A stretch of DNA of 64,000 nucleotides from Asticcacaulis sp. AC460 (GCF_000495795.1 NZ_AWGD01000035.1:90672-154671); one strand, 5' to 3'. Positions 25,686 through 34,773 are shown, counted from the stretch's first letter. The notes: generated from the sequence alone by a model not told the origin. Numbers and translations: made by a program.

Positions 25686-26117
25686 TTATTGCGCCATGTG
25701 TAGCAGCGGATAAGGCCGACCGTCATTGTCGCGATCTGAACGGCCCGTGACGCGAAAGCCCATGCGTTCATAGAAGCCTACGGCTTGACTGTTCTGTTCG
25801 TTGACGTCGACGATAAGTGGCCCGGCCAGGCTGGCGGCGTGTTCGGTCAGACGCCGGCCGATCCCGCGGCCCGTGTGAGCCGGACTGACGAAAAGGCTGT
25901 CGAGACTGTTGTCAGTCAGGCCCATAAAGGCGATGGCCAAGTCGTCGGCATCTACCACCAACCACAAATCGGCCACGGCTAAATAGTGATCGGCGACCAG
26001 GGCCGCGATGTTCTCAAAGTCTTGTTGGGTAAGGAAGTGGTGCGTCGCCTTGACCGAAGTGCGCCAGACGTCGAACAGGCCCAGCCGGTCGCTGTCACGA
26101 ACCTTGCGCAGGATCAT
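25686..26117 (-). CDS. GNAT family N-acetyltransferase (YjaB-like)
   Basis: A 143-residue acetyl-CoA-dependent acetyltransferase. The acetyl-CoA binding loop appears in LFVSPAHTGRGIGRRLTEHA, and the C-terminal VDVNEQNSQAVGFYERMGF and RPYPLLHMAQ are very close to E. coli YjaB. The acceptor is unknown. Its ATG overlaps the stop of the HAD hydrolase gene (ATGA), so the two are coupled. Confidence 0.85.
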   Translation of the reverse strand: MILRKVRDSDRLGLFDVWRTSVKATHHFLTQQDFENIAALVADHYLAVADLWLVVDADDLAIAFMGLTDNSLDSLFVSPAHTGRGIGRRLTEHAASLAGPLIVDVNEQNSQAVGFYERMGFRVTGRSDRDNDGRPYPLLHMAQ

Positions 26118-26992
26118 GCCGACCAGCGCAGGGCGTCGGCCACATATTTCGAATGCGCCATCTGGACGTCGAGCAGGGTTTTCAGCCGCAACGGATCGAG
26201 CAGGCCGGCGTCGTCGGTCGCTTCCAGGGCATGGATGCCCGCGGCGATGAAGACCAGGTCCAGGCCTTGGGCATTGGCGCCCAGGACGTCGGTTGGCAGG
26301 CCGTCGCCGATGGCCAGGATCTTCGATTTGGCGATGGATTTCCCAGCCAGGCGTTCCAGCGACAGGTAGCAGAGGTCGTAGATCGGCGGGTAGGGCTTAC
26401 CGGCCATGATCACCGGCCCGCCCAGGCTGGCATAGAGGTCGGCCAGCGAACCGGCGCACATGATGATCTTGTCGCCGCGCTGGACCACCTTGTCCGGATT
26501 GGCGCAGATCATGACGATCTTGCGCTGGGCGGCGATGGTGAAGGCGTGCTGGTATTGATCCAGCGTATCGTTCTCGTCATCAAACGGCCCGGAGCACGAG
26601 ATAAAGGTGGCCGTTTCCGGCTTGCCGCTCAGGTCGATCTCGATGCCTTGGTAGAGCACATCATCGCGCATCGGCCCGATCCGCCAGCACGGCCCCTGCG
26701 GCGCGAACTGACGCAGGTACTCACGGGTGGCGTCGCCCGAGGAGATGACATCGGAAAAGCCGTCTTCGTAGATCCCGAGCGAAGCCAGTTGGTTAATCAG
26801 GTCGGCCTGGGGGCGCGGTGAGTTGGAGATCAGAATGACCGGCCCACGCTCGGCCTTGAAACGGCGCAGCGCTTCGTAGGCGGGCGGGAAATGTTGTCGG
26901 CCGTTGTGAATGACTCCCCAGATGTCGCAGAAGATGGCGTCATAGTCGCCCGCCACATCGGCCAGGCCATTCAACAGGATCGGGGAGGTCAT
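26114..26992 (-). CDS. HAD superfamily hydrolase (TIGR01459 type)
   Basis: A 292-residue phosphatase of the NagD-like class. The HAD motifs are AIFCDIWGVIHNG (nucleophile Asp; the second Asp of the usual DxD is Trp, as in this subfamily), ILISNSPRP, MAGKPYPPIYDL (Lys) and ILAIGDGLPTDVLGA (acidic pair). The substrate is not known; relatives act on small phosphorylated sugars or nucleotides. It is upstream of and coupled to the GNAT gene. Confidence 0.88.
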   Translation of the reverse strand: MTSPILLNGLADVAGDYDAIFCDIWGVIHNGRQHFPPAYEALRRFKAERGPVILISNSPRPQADLINQLASLGIYEDGFSDVISSGDATREYLRQFAPQGPCWRIGPMRDDVLYQGIEIDLSGKPETATFISCSGPFDDENDTLDQYQHAFTIAAQRKIVMICANPDKVVQRGDKIIMCAGSLADLYASLGGPVIMAGKPYPPIYDLCYLSLERLAGKSIAKSKILAIGDGLPTDVLGANAQGLDLVFIAAGIHALEATDDAGLLDPLRLKTLLDVQMAHSKYVADALRWSA

Positions 26993-27064
26993 AAAGCTTT
27001 ATCCGGCAACTGATACCGGAGGCGGTGTAGCGTTTCGATGGGCGGCGGGAAAGCAAAAAGGGGC

Positions 27065-27358
27065 TCAAGTACGCATAATCCAGATATCGGGCTCGCGGCT
27101 ATCGTGAAAGCAAGCCGTTATGTAGATTGTGGTCTCAATCTGCCGGAAAAATAAATTGTAAGGAAAACGTCGCAGCCGTGCCCGACGTGTATCTCGTCTG
27201 GCGAATGGAAAACGTTGGGGGCTTACGGCAATTCTCGAAAGCTTGTCTTCAACGTCGGCTAGGAAACGGTCGCCAAGGCCGTTACGCTCGGTATTATACC
27301 AAGCGACAGCTCGCCTTAGTTCAAAGTCGGCAGCCGCGGTTAGCCGAACCGTACGCAT
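27065..27358 (-). CDS. ParE/RelE-type toxin
   Basis: A 97-residue member of the RelE/ParE toxin superfamily: an N-terminal helix pair with RRAVAWYNTERNGLGDRFLADVE, a central PQRFPF motif and the C-terminal strands RRFPYNLFFRQIETTIYITACFH. This pattern is typical of ParE-like proteins that poison gyrase or related targets; the target is not decidable from sequence. It overlaps the last base of the upstream antitoxin gene. The pair is AT-richer than the neighbouring genes. Confidence 0.85.
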   Translation of the reverse strand: MRTVRLTAAADFELRRAVAWYNTERNGLGDRFLADVEDKLSRIAVSPQRFPFARRDTRRARLRRFPYNLFFRQIETTIYITACFHDSREPDIWIMRT

Positions 27359-27576
27359 TAGCCGCCGCGTCTTGCGAGATTTTCCTTAAACTCATCCCAC
27401 GTAATCGACGTTTTGATATCTTCGTCAAAAGTAGCGTCGCGCCGGTCCAATTCAGCGGCTTGAGCAGCTGTCAGAGACGTCCGTTCAGCTTCGATACTGT
27501 CCCACAAATCATCTATTAGTTCGAGGCGTTCCTCGACCGAAAGGCGTTTGATGTCGTCTGGTGACAAAGTTCCCAT
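27358..27576 (-). CDS. Addiction module antitoxin (TIGR02574-like)
   Basis: A 72-residue acidic protein with the signature of the putative addiction module component family: LSVEERLELIDDLWDSIE near the N-terminus and a C-terminal WDEFKENLARRGG. It precedes the ParE-like toxin in the same operon, the usual antitoxin-first order. The start ATG is 37 bases from the stop of the tipF-like gene, so it could be read from that transcript as well as from its own promoter. Confidence 0.85.
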   Translation of the reverse strand: MGTLSPDDIKRLSVEERLELIDDLWDSIEAERTSLTAAQAAELDRRDATFDEDIKTSITWDEFKENLARRGG

Positions 27577-27612
27577 TCGCCCAATCTACCGCAGAATCCA
27601 GCTATCGGCAAA

Positions 27613-28899
27613 TCACGCCCGGCGGCGCAGTTGCGGCATGGTCGACTTGACGAAGCCCGCCGGCGGGGCGGTTTCGGCCAGGACCTGCTCCTTGATGGCG
27701 CGCGGTTCGCCGAACAGATGGCCCTGGGCATAGCCGATCTCGATATCCAGGATATCGACCACCTGCTTTTCGCTCTCGACCTTCTCGGCGATCACCTCGA
27801 TGCCGTAGCGCGCCAGCAGACCAGCATAGTCGCCGGCATGGATGTCCTTCAGGAACTTCAGCGCCGGCTTGCCCTCGACTTCGAGCAGTTGCGCCAGCAA
27901 CAGCCCGGCGCCGATCTTGACATAGCGCACGTCCGACCGGTGCAGATCCTGCAGGTCGAAGTCGATCGTCATCACCTTGTCGATCGAGAAGCGGAAACCG
28001 AGATCGGCCAGCTTGGCCATGTTGCGCCCCTCGACCGAGCCGCGGCTGGCGAAGGCATCCTGGCCCAGTTCGAAGATCAGAGCCCCGGCCAGGTCCTTGT
28101 TCTCGCTGAGGAATTCCAGGAACTGCGGGAAGAAGACCTCGTCGCGCAAAGACGTCAGCGAGATGTTGCAGAAGATGCCGATGCGGCGGTCCTGCTTGGC
28201 CAGGCGGCGGACGATCTGGACGCAACGGAACAGCAGCAGGTTGTCGATCGACGGCACCAGGCCTTCGGCATCGGCGACATTGAGATATTCCGCCGGCATC
28301 AGGACGCGGCCCGACGCATCGCGCAGGCGCGAGAAGCTTTCGTAGAAGATGGTCTTGCGCTGAGGCAAGGAGACGACGGGTTGCAGGTACAGGTCGACGC
28401 GATTTTGCGTCAAGGCTTCGCGGATAGTCTCGATCAGCGCCAGGGCCTGGGCTTCACGGGCGTTCTGGGCGGGCGTGCCGTGCAGCGGCACGACAACGGC
28501 CGGCGCGGATTTCCACTCGTTCAGGCGGTCCTCGATGCTTTCGCCCAGCTTCTTGACCAGGTCCTCCAGCATGCGCACTTCCGAGGTCAGTTCCTCGGAA
28601 CGCGAGGTGCGCTGGTTCTGCACCCGGTCGGCCAGTTCGATCATGTCCTTCTGGGTCGAGTCGATGGCGTCGACCATCAGACGGTGAGCGTCGCGGACCA
28701 GGTCGATATCCTTGGTGATGCGGATTTCCGCCATTTTCTGCGTGGCATAGGCGTGGAAGGCGACACAGACCCCGAGCGTCCCGATGAAGGCCGCCATAGC
28801 GGTGCCGCCATCGGAGCCGCCGCGCCACACTAGGGCGGCGACACAGCCGCTTAGAATGGCGTAGGTTACCATCAGCAGGGGAGTTACGATTTTGCCCAT
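27613..28899 (-). CDS. tipF: TipF-like flagellar positioning protein with degenerate EAL domain
   Basis: A 428-residue protein with two N-terminal membrane helices (about 5-25 and 33-52), a coiled coil (about 55-125) and a C-terminal EAL domain (about 150-405), the architecture of Caulobacter TipF, a c-di-GMP receptor that marks the pole for flagellum assembly. Catalytic signatures are eroded: EAL is ESF (FYESFSRL), the DDFG loop is SIDKVMT, and the ELTE position reads ELGQ. AEKVES and QGHLFG remain. This predicts ligand binding without phosphodiesterase activity. The next gene upstream is a response regulator on the same strand, and a chemotaxis pair is 2 kb away. Confidence 0.8.
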   Translation of the reverse strand: MGKIVTPLLMVTYAILSGCVAALVWRGGSDGGTAMAAFIGTLGVCVAFHAYATQKMAEIRITKDIDLVRDAHRLMVDAIDSTQKDMIELADRVQNQRTSRSEELTSEVRMLEDLVKKLGESIEDRLNEWKSAPAVVVPLHGTPAQNAREAQALALIETIREALTQNRVDLYLQPVVSLPQRKTIFYESFSRLRDASGRVLMPAEYLNVADAEGLVPSIDNLLLFRCVQIVRRLAKQDRRIGIFCNISLTSLRDEVFFPQFLEFLSENKDLAGALIFELGQDAFASRGSVEGRNMAKLADLGFRFSIDKVMTIDFDLQDLHRSDVRYVKIGAGLLLAQLLEVEGKPALKFLKDIHAGDYAGLLARYGIEVIAEKVESEKQVVDILDIEIGYAQGHLFGEPRAIKEQVLAETAPPAGFVKSTMPQLRRRA

Positions 28900-28990
28900 A
28901 TTATGCGTCTTCCGCGCAGAGAATCACTGCTCGACTATCGCGTGATTTGAGCGACGCGCCTAGGGGCTGTTAATAATTGTAAACAAGAAT

Positions 28991-29485
28991 CTAGAAAATG
29001 CCGTCGGTATTGCGGCGGTGCGGACCGGGATAGGCCTTGTCGTCGATGCGGCGGCGGTCGGGGCCGAAGTAGTTCTTGCAGCGGATAAAGGGCCGCGGCC
29101 GCATGATCACCGAGTCGATCCGCCCCAGCAAAGCGCGCGCCGTTAAGGGTTTGACCACAAATTCGTTGACGCCGGAATCGCGCGCCCGGATCACTTTGGA
29201 GCGTTCGGAGTGGCCGGTGATCATCACCACCGGCAGGTAGGGGTTTGAGCTGTCCGACGCATTACGCAGCATCCGCGTGAACTCAACGCCATCGATCGGA
29301 TCCATATTGAAGTCGACCAGCGCGATGTCTGCCGGATACTGACGCAGCATGTCCAGACCCTCGGCGCCGTCACGCGCTTCACGCACGTTGCGGATGCCAG
29401 TGCCCTTCAGGATCGCGTTTACAATCGATCTCATATGCTGATTGTCTTCGACCAGAAGTATTTTCAGACTGGTGTAGTCGGCCAT
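28991..29485 (-). CDS. Single-domain response regulator with basic C-terminal tail
   Basis: A 164-residue protein: a receiver domain (residues 1-125) with LLVEDNQHM, the phospho-acceptor in IALVDFNMDPIDG, MITGHS and FVVKPLTA, then a 35-residue tail RPFIRCKNYFGPDRRR followed by PGPHRRN. GPDRR/GPHRR tails are recurrent in alphaproteobacterial receivers. Arg-rich CheY-like proteins of Caulobacter (Cle proteins) bind c-di-GMP; whether this one does is an inference from the tail and the adjacent tipF-like gene. The 177 bases upstream, to the M23 peptidase gene, hold no recognised site. Confidence 0.8.
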   Translation of the reverse strand: MADYTSLKILLVEDNQHMRSIVNAILKGTGIRNVREARDGAEGLDMLRQYPADIALVDFNMDPIDGVEFTRMLRNASDSSNPYLPVVMITGHSERSKVIRARDSGVNEFVVKPLTARALLGRIDSVIMRPRPFIRCKNYFGPDRRRIDDKAYPGPHRRNTDGIF

Positions 29486-29662
29486 GTCGGGAAATCGAGT
29501 CCTTGCCCCTTCAAAGGAAGCGCCGCAAGGTCTCCGTCAGCGCCCTGAAACGGGTGTTATCCCGAATCCGCAAACAACTTCAAGTCAATAATTGCTTCTG
29601 AGACGATGTTCGCGCTGCGGCGAAATGCCTTATGTTACCGGGGTTTCTTTTAAGGACTCTGC

Positions 29663-30505
29663 TCAGCTGACCATCAGGCTGGGGTCCATGCGGCGCTCGC
29701 CCCATTTCAGCCGCCAGCACAGGTGCGGGCCGGTGGCGCGGCCTTTCGCGCCGACATGGCCGATGATCTGGGCCTGGGTCACCCGGTCGCCCTTTTTTAC
29801 CAGGACCTTCGACTGATGCAGGTACATGGAGATCAGCCCCTGGCCATGGTCGATCAGGGTCAGGCCACCTTCGTAGAACATGTCGGGCTCGGCCAGGACG
29901 ACCAGGCCCAGGGCGGGCGCGCGGATCGGCGTTCCCGCCGGCGCCGCCATGTCAAAACCGTAGTGCGGGGACTTGGGCACGCCATTGAGGACGCGCTGGT
30001 TGCCGAAATGGCCGGAAACGCGGAAGTCCTTGAGCGGATAGATGAAACCGGTGCGGAAACCGTCGTCATCGTCATGGCTGACGAAGGCCAGGTTCTTCAG
30101 GTCGCTGTCGCGCTTGATCCGCGCCAGCACGTCGGGATCGGTCGGGGTTACGGTCTGCGGCGGCAGGCCGTCCACCCTCTGGACGTCGTAGGTGCCGGGC
30201 TTGACGATGATGGAGGTGCTGTCGCGGCCGCCGTTCGTGTTCTGGACCTCGATCAGGCACGAGGCGGCGGCATCGCGGTCCAGACCGACGAAAAAGAAGC
30301 CCTTGTCCGACGTCTTGCCACGCGGGACCTTATCGACCCAGAACTGGGCGCCCGGCGCCGCCTGGCCGACGGCATAGCCGCTCTGGACGAAGCGGCCCCT
30401 GAGATTGAAGGGAACGGGCTGCGCGGATGCGGCGGCGGGAAACAGCGCCGCGCTCAGTCCTCCTGTGAGCAGGAGACGCCGGTTTACGGGTTGAGGCTTT
30501 TCCAC
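29663..30505 (-). CDS. M23 (LytM-type) peptidase, exported
   Basis: The start is placed at GTG 30505 (VEKPQPVNRRLLLTGG), 10 bases after AGGAGG; the longer frame lies mostly inside the DUF2093 gene. The 280-residue protein has an RR-type signal (NRRLLLTGGLSAAL), possibly Tat, an N-terminal beta domain, and a LytM domain (about 165-275). The zinc motif HYGFD (HxxxD) and MYLH are present, but the usual HLH motif reads GPHLCW, so the second metal His is Cys. It probably cleaves peptidoglycan cross-bridges or acts as an amidase activator. It overlaps the upstream DUF2093 gene by 22 bases. Confidence 0.85.
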   Translation of the reverse strand: MEKPQPVNRRLLLTGGLSAALFPAAASAQPVPFNLRGRFVQSGYAVGQAAPGAQFWVDKVPRGKTSDKGFFFVGLDRDAAASCLIEVQNTNGGRDSTSIIVKPGTYDVQRVDGLPPQTVTPTDPDVLARIKRDSDLKNLAFVSHDDDDGFRTGFIYPLKDFRVSGHFGNQRVLNGVPKSPHYGFDMAAPAGTPIRAPALGLVVLAEPDMFYEGGLTLIDHGQGLISMYLHQSKVLVKKGDRVTQAQIIGHVGAKGRATGPHLCWRLKWGERRMDPSLMVS

Positions 30506-30699
30506 CGCTGCATGGCCTCCTCGGGACCGGCATAGGCTTCCTGATTGCGCGGGTTCCAATAGCGCAGGGCTTCCAGCGGAACGCGCTTACCCGACACGGC
30601 GCACAGCACGAACTTGCCCGGCCGCATGATGGTGTATTCGCCGTCGCCGTAATGCAGGACGGCCTGATCGGGCAGGGGCGGGGGTGAGTGCATGTTCAT
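30484..30699 (-). CDS. DUF2093 family protein
   Basis: A 71-residue protein with the compact DUF2093 pattern: AVLHYGDGEYTIMRPGKFVLC, then GKRVPLEALRYWNPRNQEAY. The function is unknown; the family is an alphaproteobacterial short protein. It overlaps the M23 peptidase gene downstream by 22 bases and follows xseA by 43 bases, so xseA-DUF2093-M23 is a likely operon. Confidence 0.85.
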   Translation of the reverse strand: MNMHSPPPLPDQAVLHYGDGEYTIMRPGKFVLCAVSGKRVPLEALRYWNPRNQEAYAGPEEAMQRWKSLNP

Positions 30700-30742
30700 A
30701 CGCTAAAGGTAAGACGATTGGCTGGCGGAATCAAGCGCGGGG

Positions 30743-32305
30743 CTAAAAGAGACTGCCCTGCTGTGGCGGCGGGGTGGGTTTTTTCGGCTGCGATTTGGGG
30801 GGGGGCGAGCCCTCGCCGGCGGTGACCGTGGTCTTGCCGTCCTTGAAGGTCAGGGTCAGGACGTCGCCGGCGGAAACGCCCGCCGCCTGCGTCACCACAT
30901 GGCCGTCGCGTTCGACCAGCGCAAAGCCAAGGTCCAGCGGGCGGGTCGGGCTCAGGCTCAGGCGAAGCTGGTCCAGGCGTTGCAGGCGTTCGGACTGGCG
31001 CACCAGAAGGCGTTGCATGGCGTCGTCCATCCGCCGTTCCAGGTCGGGCAGGCGGGCATGTTGCTTGGCGATGGCGAGGCGGCGGGTCAGCGCGCCATCC
31101 AGGCGGCCTTCCAGCGGCGCGAAGCGGGCCGTGGCGCGATCGACATGGCTTTTCAGGCCTCCATCCAGGCGTTGGCCGGCGTGGTTCAGGCGCTGGCGGG
31201 ACTGGTCGACCTGGCGCGTAAGCAACAGCGGCGACAGGCGCGCCGAGGCCTTGGTGAAAGCGTTGCCATGGAGGTTGAGGTTCTGGCTCAGGCTGCCGGC
31301 CAACCGTTGCGCAACGAAATCAAGGCGTTGCTGGGCGGTATCGATCAGGTCGGTCGGGCGCGGTAGCGCACGGGCCAGCAGGGCCAGCTTTTCGCGGCGG
31401 GTTTCCAGGCCGCGCGACATGCAGGCCTGGCGGCGGCGCTCCAGGTCGGCGGCGAAGGCGCGCAGTTCCCCGATGACCGGCGTGGCCAGTTCCGCCGCCC
31501 CGGTCGGCGTCGGGGCGCGGCGGTCGGAGACGTGGTCGATCAGGGTGGTGTCGGTCTCGTGCCCGACGGCGGAAATCACCGGGATGGAGCACTCGAACAC
31601 CGCGCGGGCCAGGGCTTCGTCGTTGAACGGCCACAGGTCCTCGACCGAGCCGCCGCCGCGCGCCACAATGATCACGTCGGGGCGCGGCACCGCGCCGGAC
31701 TCAAACCCGCGCAAGGCGTTGATAACCTGGGGCGGGGCGGCGTCGCCCTGGACGACCACCGGCCAGACGATGACGCGGCATGGCCAGCGGTCACGGATGC
31801 GGTGCAGGATGTCGCGGATGACCGCCCCGGTCGGCGAGGTGATGACCCCGATGGTGCGCGGCGCGAAGGGCAGCGGCTTTTTCCGCTCAGGGCGGAAAAG
31901 TCCTTCCGCGTTCAATTTCTGCTTCAGACGCTCAAGTTGAGCCAGCAGCGCGCCGACGCCGGCGGCCTCCATCTGTTCGATGACAATTTGATATTTCGAT
32001 GATGCTGGAAAAGTCGTAATACGGCCGGTGACGATGACCTCAAGGCCGTAGTCGGGCTGGGTCTGCAGACGGCTGACCTGGCCCTTCCAGATGACACCGT
32101 CGATATTGGCCTTGTCATCCTTGAGAGTCAGATAAACATGGCCCGACGCATGGCGGGTCACCTTGGAGATTTCGCCGCGCAAACGCACGTGGTCGTAGGT
32201 CTGTTCCAGGGTGCGCTTCAGGGCGCCCGCCAACTCGGAGACAGAGTAGGCGGGAGCGTTGGAACCGGCAGGCGAATCGGCGGCGGTGAGGAGATCGTTC
32301 GGCAT
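30743..32305 (-). CDS. xseA: Exodeoxyribonuclease VII large subunit
   Basis: Large subunit of the single-strand exonuclease that trims DNA ends in repair. The 520 residues show the N-terminal OB fold ([35 protein letters not shown]), the catalytic core ([41 protein letters not shown]) and the long coiled-coil C-terminal half. The last 25 residues are Lys/Pro/Gln-rich ([16 protein letters not shown]), a species-specific tail. No xseB in the window. Confidence 0.95.
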   Translation of the reverse strand: MPNDLLTAADSPAGSNAPAYSVSELAGALKRTLEQTYDHVRLRGEISKVTRHASGHVYLTLKDDKANIDGVIWKGQVSRLQTQPDYGLEVIVTGRITTFPASSKYQIVIEQMEAAGVGALLAQLERLKQKLNAEGLFRPERKKPLPFAPRTIGVITSPTGAVIRDILHRIRDRWPCRVIVWPVVVQGDAAPPQVINALRGFESGAVPRPDVIIVARGGGSVEDLWPFNDEALARAVFECSIPVISAVGHETDTTLIDHVSDRRAPTPTGAAELATPVIGELRAFAADLERRRQACMSRGLETRREKLALLARALPRPTDLIDTAQQRLDFVAQRLAGSLSQNLNLHGNAFTKASARLSPLLLTRQVDQSRQRLNHAGQRLDGGLKSHVDRATARFAPLEGRLDGALTRRLAIAKQHARLPDLERRMDDAMQRLLVRQSERLQRLDQLRLSLSPTRPLDLGFALVERDGHVVTQAAGVSAGDVLTLTFKDGKTTVTAGEGSPPPKSQPKKPTPPPQQGSLF

Positions 32306-32421
32306 GGCGGCAGATTAGCGAATCGGCCGGACGCACCCAAGAAATTAAATCCTTCGCGTTTAAGTTTTGTTGAGAGGCTTGGCTGTAGTTTCACTGCGTA
32401 CCTGTTTCTTGAAGCCTGCTC

Positions 32422-34455
32422 ATGCCGTCTGACGGACAACCCGATCTGCTCGACACTGAACCGGAAGGCGGGCTCGACGGCCTGACCGCCCTGGCGGCCG
32501 ACATCTTCGACTCGCCGATAGCCCTGGTCGCCCTGACGGATGGCGAACGCCATGTCTTCAAGGCACGGCACGGCATTCCGATGGATTCGATCCCGCGCGA
32601 GATTTCGTTCTGCGACTGTACCCTGGAGTCCAACAGCGTGCTGGTGGTCGAGGATACGCTGGACGATGAGCGGTTCTGCGACAATCCCTTCGTCGTGGAC
32701 GAACCTTATGTTCGTTTCTATGCCGGGGCGCCGATCCATCTCGATGGTCAGGCGGTCGGCACGATCTGTGTGATCGACATCCATCCCCGCCGCGATTTCG
32801 ACCATGCCGATCAGCGCCGTCTGAAGAAGCTGGCCGCGACGGCGGCATCGGTGCTGTCCCTGCGCCGTGACAGCCTGGCGCGCAAGGCGGCCATCCGCCA
32901 GTTCCAGGACACCCAGAACAAGCTGGAACTGATGGAGGAGGTGGCCGGAGTCGGTTACTGGCACATCGACGTCAAGAAACAGGAGGCCTTCTGGTCGCGC
33001 GGCGTCTACGCTATCCACGGCCTGGACCGCGAGACCTTTACGCCCGACCTGACCAATACGATCGATCTCTTTCACGCCGACGACCGCGACGAGGTCCGGC
33101 GCTGCGTCGTCGATGCCATGCAGAATGGCGCCGACCTGCATTTCGAGTGCCGGCTGATCCGCGGCGACGGCGAGGAGCGCATCGTCTATGCCCGCGGCGG
33201 CGTCGAGCGTGACGAGGATGGCCAGCCCGACTTCATCTTCGGCATCCTGGAAGACATTACCGATCAGTCGCACTATGAAGAAACGCTGCGCACTGCCAAG
33301 CGTGACGCCGAGGCCCACCAGCAGGCCAAGTCGGACTTCCTGTCCAATATGAGCCACGAGATCCGCACGCCCCTGACCACGATCCTGGGCTATGCCAACC
33401 TGCTCAAGGGCGTTGAGGACCTGCCCAAGGACGCGCGCCACTATATCGGCCGCATCAACAAGGCCGGCGAGGCGCTGCTGAGCCTGATCACCGACGTGCT
33501 CGACTTCTCCAAGCTGGAGGCCGGCCAGGTCACCCTGGATCCTCAGCCGACCGATCTGCGGCAACTGGCGGGCGATGTCGTCGACCAGTTCATGGCCCTG
33601 ACCGATACGCGCAACATCACTATCGGCTTCGATTACGATGAGGCGTCGCCGATATGGCTATCGATCGACGACGTCCGCATCCGCCAGGTTCTGTACAACC
33701 TGATCGGCAACGCCTGCAAATTCACCCATGACGGCTATGTCGCCGTGACCTTGGCCGTGACGGACGGGCGTCTGCGGGTCAAAGTCAAGGATTCCGGCCC
33801 GGGCCTGACGCCGGAACAGCGGGCGCGCCTGTTTACCCGCTTCAACCAAGTCGACAACAGTATCAACCGCAAGTACGGCGGATCGGGCCTGGGGCTGTCG
33901 ATCTGCCACGAAATCGTCAAGCTGATGCAGGGCCGGATCGGCGTCGAGTCGGAGGCGGGTCAGGGCAGCACTTTCTGGTTCGAGGTCCCGGTGGTCGAGA
34001 GCGAAGCGCCTGCGCCTGTGGTCACCATCCTGGACCAGCGCCCGATTTTCCTGGAAGACCGCAAGGTGCTGATCGTCGACGACCACCCGGTCAACCGCGA
34101 ACTGATCCGGTTGCTGCTGAAAGACTACGGCCTGGAGGTCTTCGAGGCCTGCGACGGCGCCGAGGCGCTGGAAATCTGCGCCACCATGCGCTTCAACCTG
34201 ATCTTCATGGACATCCAGATGCCGGTACTCGATGGCATCACGGCGACACGCATGCTGTGCGAGCGCGGCGGCGAGAACCAGCCGGGCGCCATCGTCGCCC
34301 TGTCGGCCGCGACCCAGACCAAGCTGTTGACCGACACGCGCGGTCACGGCTTCGATCATGTGCTGCACAAGCCGATCGACCTGCCGCAGTTCTACGCCAC
34401 CCTGCACCGTTGTCTGGAAGACACTGACGGCACACCGATCGTGCTGGCGTGTTGA
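32422..34455 (+). CDS. Hybrid sensor histidine kinase (GAF-PAS-HisKA-HATPase-REC)
   Basis: A soluble 677-residue kinase without membrane segments. A GAF domain (about 10-150, with FCDCTLESNSVLVVEDTLDDERF), a PAS_3-type domain (about 165-285, YWHIDVKKQEAFWSRGVY), the dimerisation domain with His312 in MSHEIRTPLT, the ATPase domain (NLIGNACKF, DSGPGL, GGSGLGLSI) and a receiver with phospho-acceptor Asp597 (LIFMDIQMPVLDG). It should sense a cytoplasmic signal such as light, redox or a small molecule through GAF/PAS and relay to an unlinked phosphotransferase. No Shine-Dalgarno sequence is obvious. It is divergent from xseA. Confidence 0.92.
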   Translation: MPSDGQPDLLDTEPEGGLDGLTALAADIFDSPIALVALTDGERHVFKARHGIPMDSIPREISFCDCTLESNSVLVVEDTLDDERFCDNPFVVDEPYVRFYAGAPIHLDGQAVGTICVIDIHPRRDFDHADQRRLKKLAATAASVLSLRRDSLARKAAIRQFQDTQNKLELMEEVAGVGYWHIDVKKQEAFWSRGVYAIHGLDRETFTPDLTNTIDLFHADDRDEVRRCVVDAMQNGADLHFECRLIRGDGEERIVYARGGVERDEDGQPDFIFGILEDITDQSHYEETLRTAKRDAEAHQQAKSDFLSNMSHEIRTPLTTILGYANLLKGVEDLPKDARHYIGRINKAGEALLSLITDVLDFSKLEAGQVTLDPQPTDLRQLAGDVVDQFMALTDTRNITIGFDYDEASPIWLSIDDVRIRQVLYNLIGNACKFTHDGYVAVTLAVTDGRLRVKVKDSGPGLTPEQRARLFTRFNQVDNSINRKYGGSGLGLSICHEIVKLMQGRIGVESEAGQGSTFWFEVPVVESEAPAPVVTILDQRPIFLEDRKVLIVDDHPVNRELIRLLLKDYGLEVFEACDGAEALEICATMRFNLIFMDIQMPVLDGITATRMLCERGGENQPGAIVALSAATQTKLLTDTRGHGFDHVLHKPIDLPQFYATLHRCLEDTDGTPIVLAC

Positions 34456-34481
34456 TTGCGGCAGGCGGCGAAGCGTGATAA

Positions 34482-34500
34482 TCTGGTCATTATGACCAGA
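34482..34500 (+). promoter_or_regulatory. 19-bp perfect palindrome over the antitoxin start codon (probable operator)
   Basis: TCTGGTCAT (34482-34490) and ATGACCAGA (34492-34500) are exact inverted copies around one T. The right arm begins with the antitoxin ATG itself. A GATAAT -10-like hexamer (34477-34482) abuts the palindrome, which would place transcription start within a few bases of the ATG. Phd-type antitoxins bind such palindromes to repress their own operon. Confidence 0.65.
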
Positions 34501-34773
34501 AAATCCAAATCCCTTGCGCCCGGGCGCTGGCTGCTGCAAGACGCCAAGGCTCGGTTCAGCGAAGTTGTCCGCCGGGCTCGCAGTGAAGGTCCCCAACTGG
34601 TAACCGTTCATGGCCGCGACGAAGTCGTCATCGTAGCCGCAGATGAGTTTCGACGTATGAACGGTGAAGCAACGGGGGCGGCATTGATTGCCGTCATGCA
34701 GGCGTCTCCCAGTCCGGACATCGATATCGAACCCGTACGGGGAGCCTTTCCCGTTCGTGGTGTCGACCTGTGA
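34492..34773 (+). CDS. Phd/YefM-type antitoxin
   Basis: A 93-residue antitoxin: an N-terminal DNA-binding Phd/YefM domain (WLLQDAKARFSEVVRRARSEGPQLVTVHGRDEVVIVAADEF) and a short toxin-wrapping C-terminus ending PVRGAFPVRGVDL. The start is set at 34492 because the longer frame has no family match. No ribosome binding site is visible and the promoter-like GATAAT is only 10 bases away, so the message may be nearly leaderless. It overlaps the toxin gene by GTGA. Confidence 0.88.
   Translation: MTRKSKSLAPGRWLLQDAKARFSEVVRRARSEGPQLVTVHGRDEVVIVAADEFRRMNGEATGAALIAVMQASPSPDIDIEPVRGAFPVRGVDL

Noticed and set aside
27127..27519. A 130-codon plus-strand frame across the ParE-type toxin-antitoxin genes
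   Set aside because: Antisense to two genes with clear family signatures in the expected order.
28970..28990. TTAATAATTGTAAAC between the tipF-like gene and the receiver gene as a CtrA site
   Set aside because: Only one half matches the consensus and the spacing fails on both strands.
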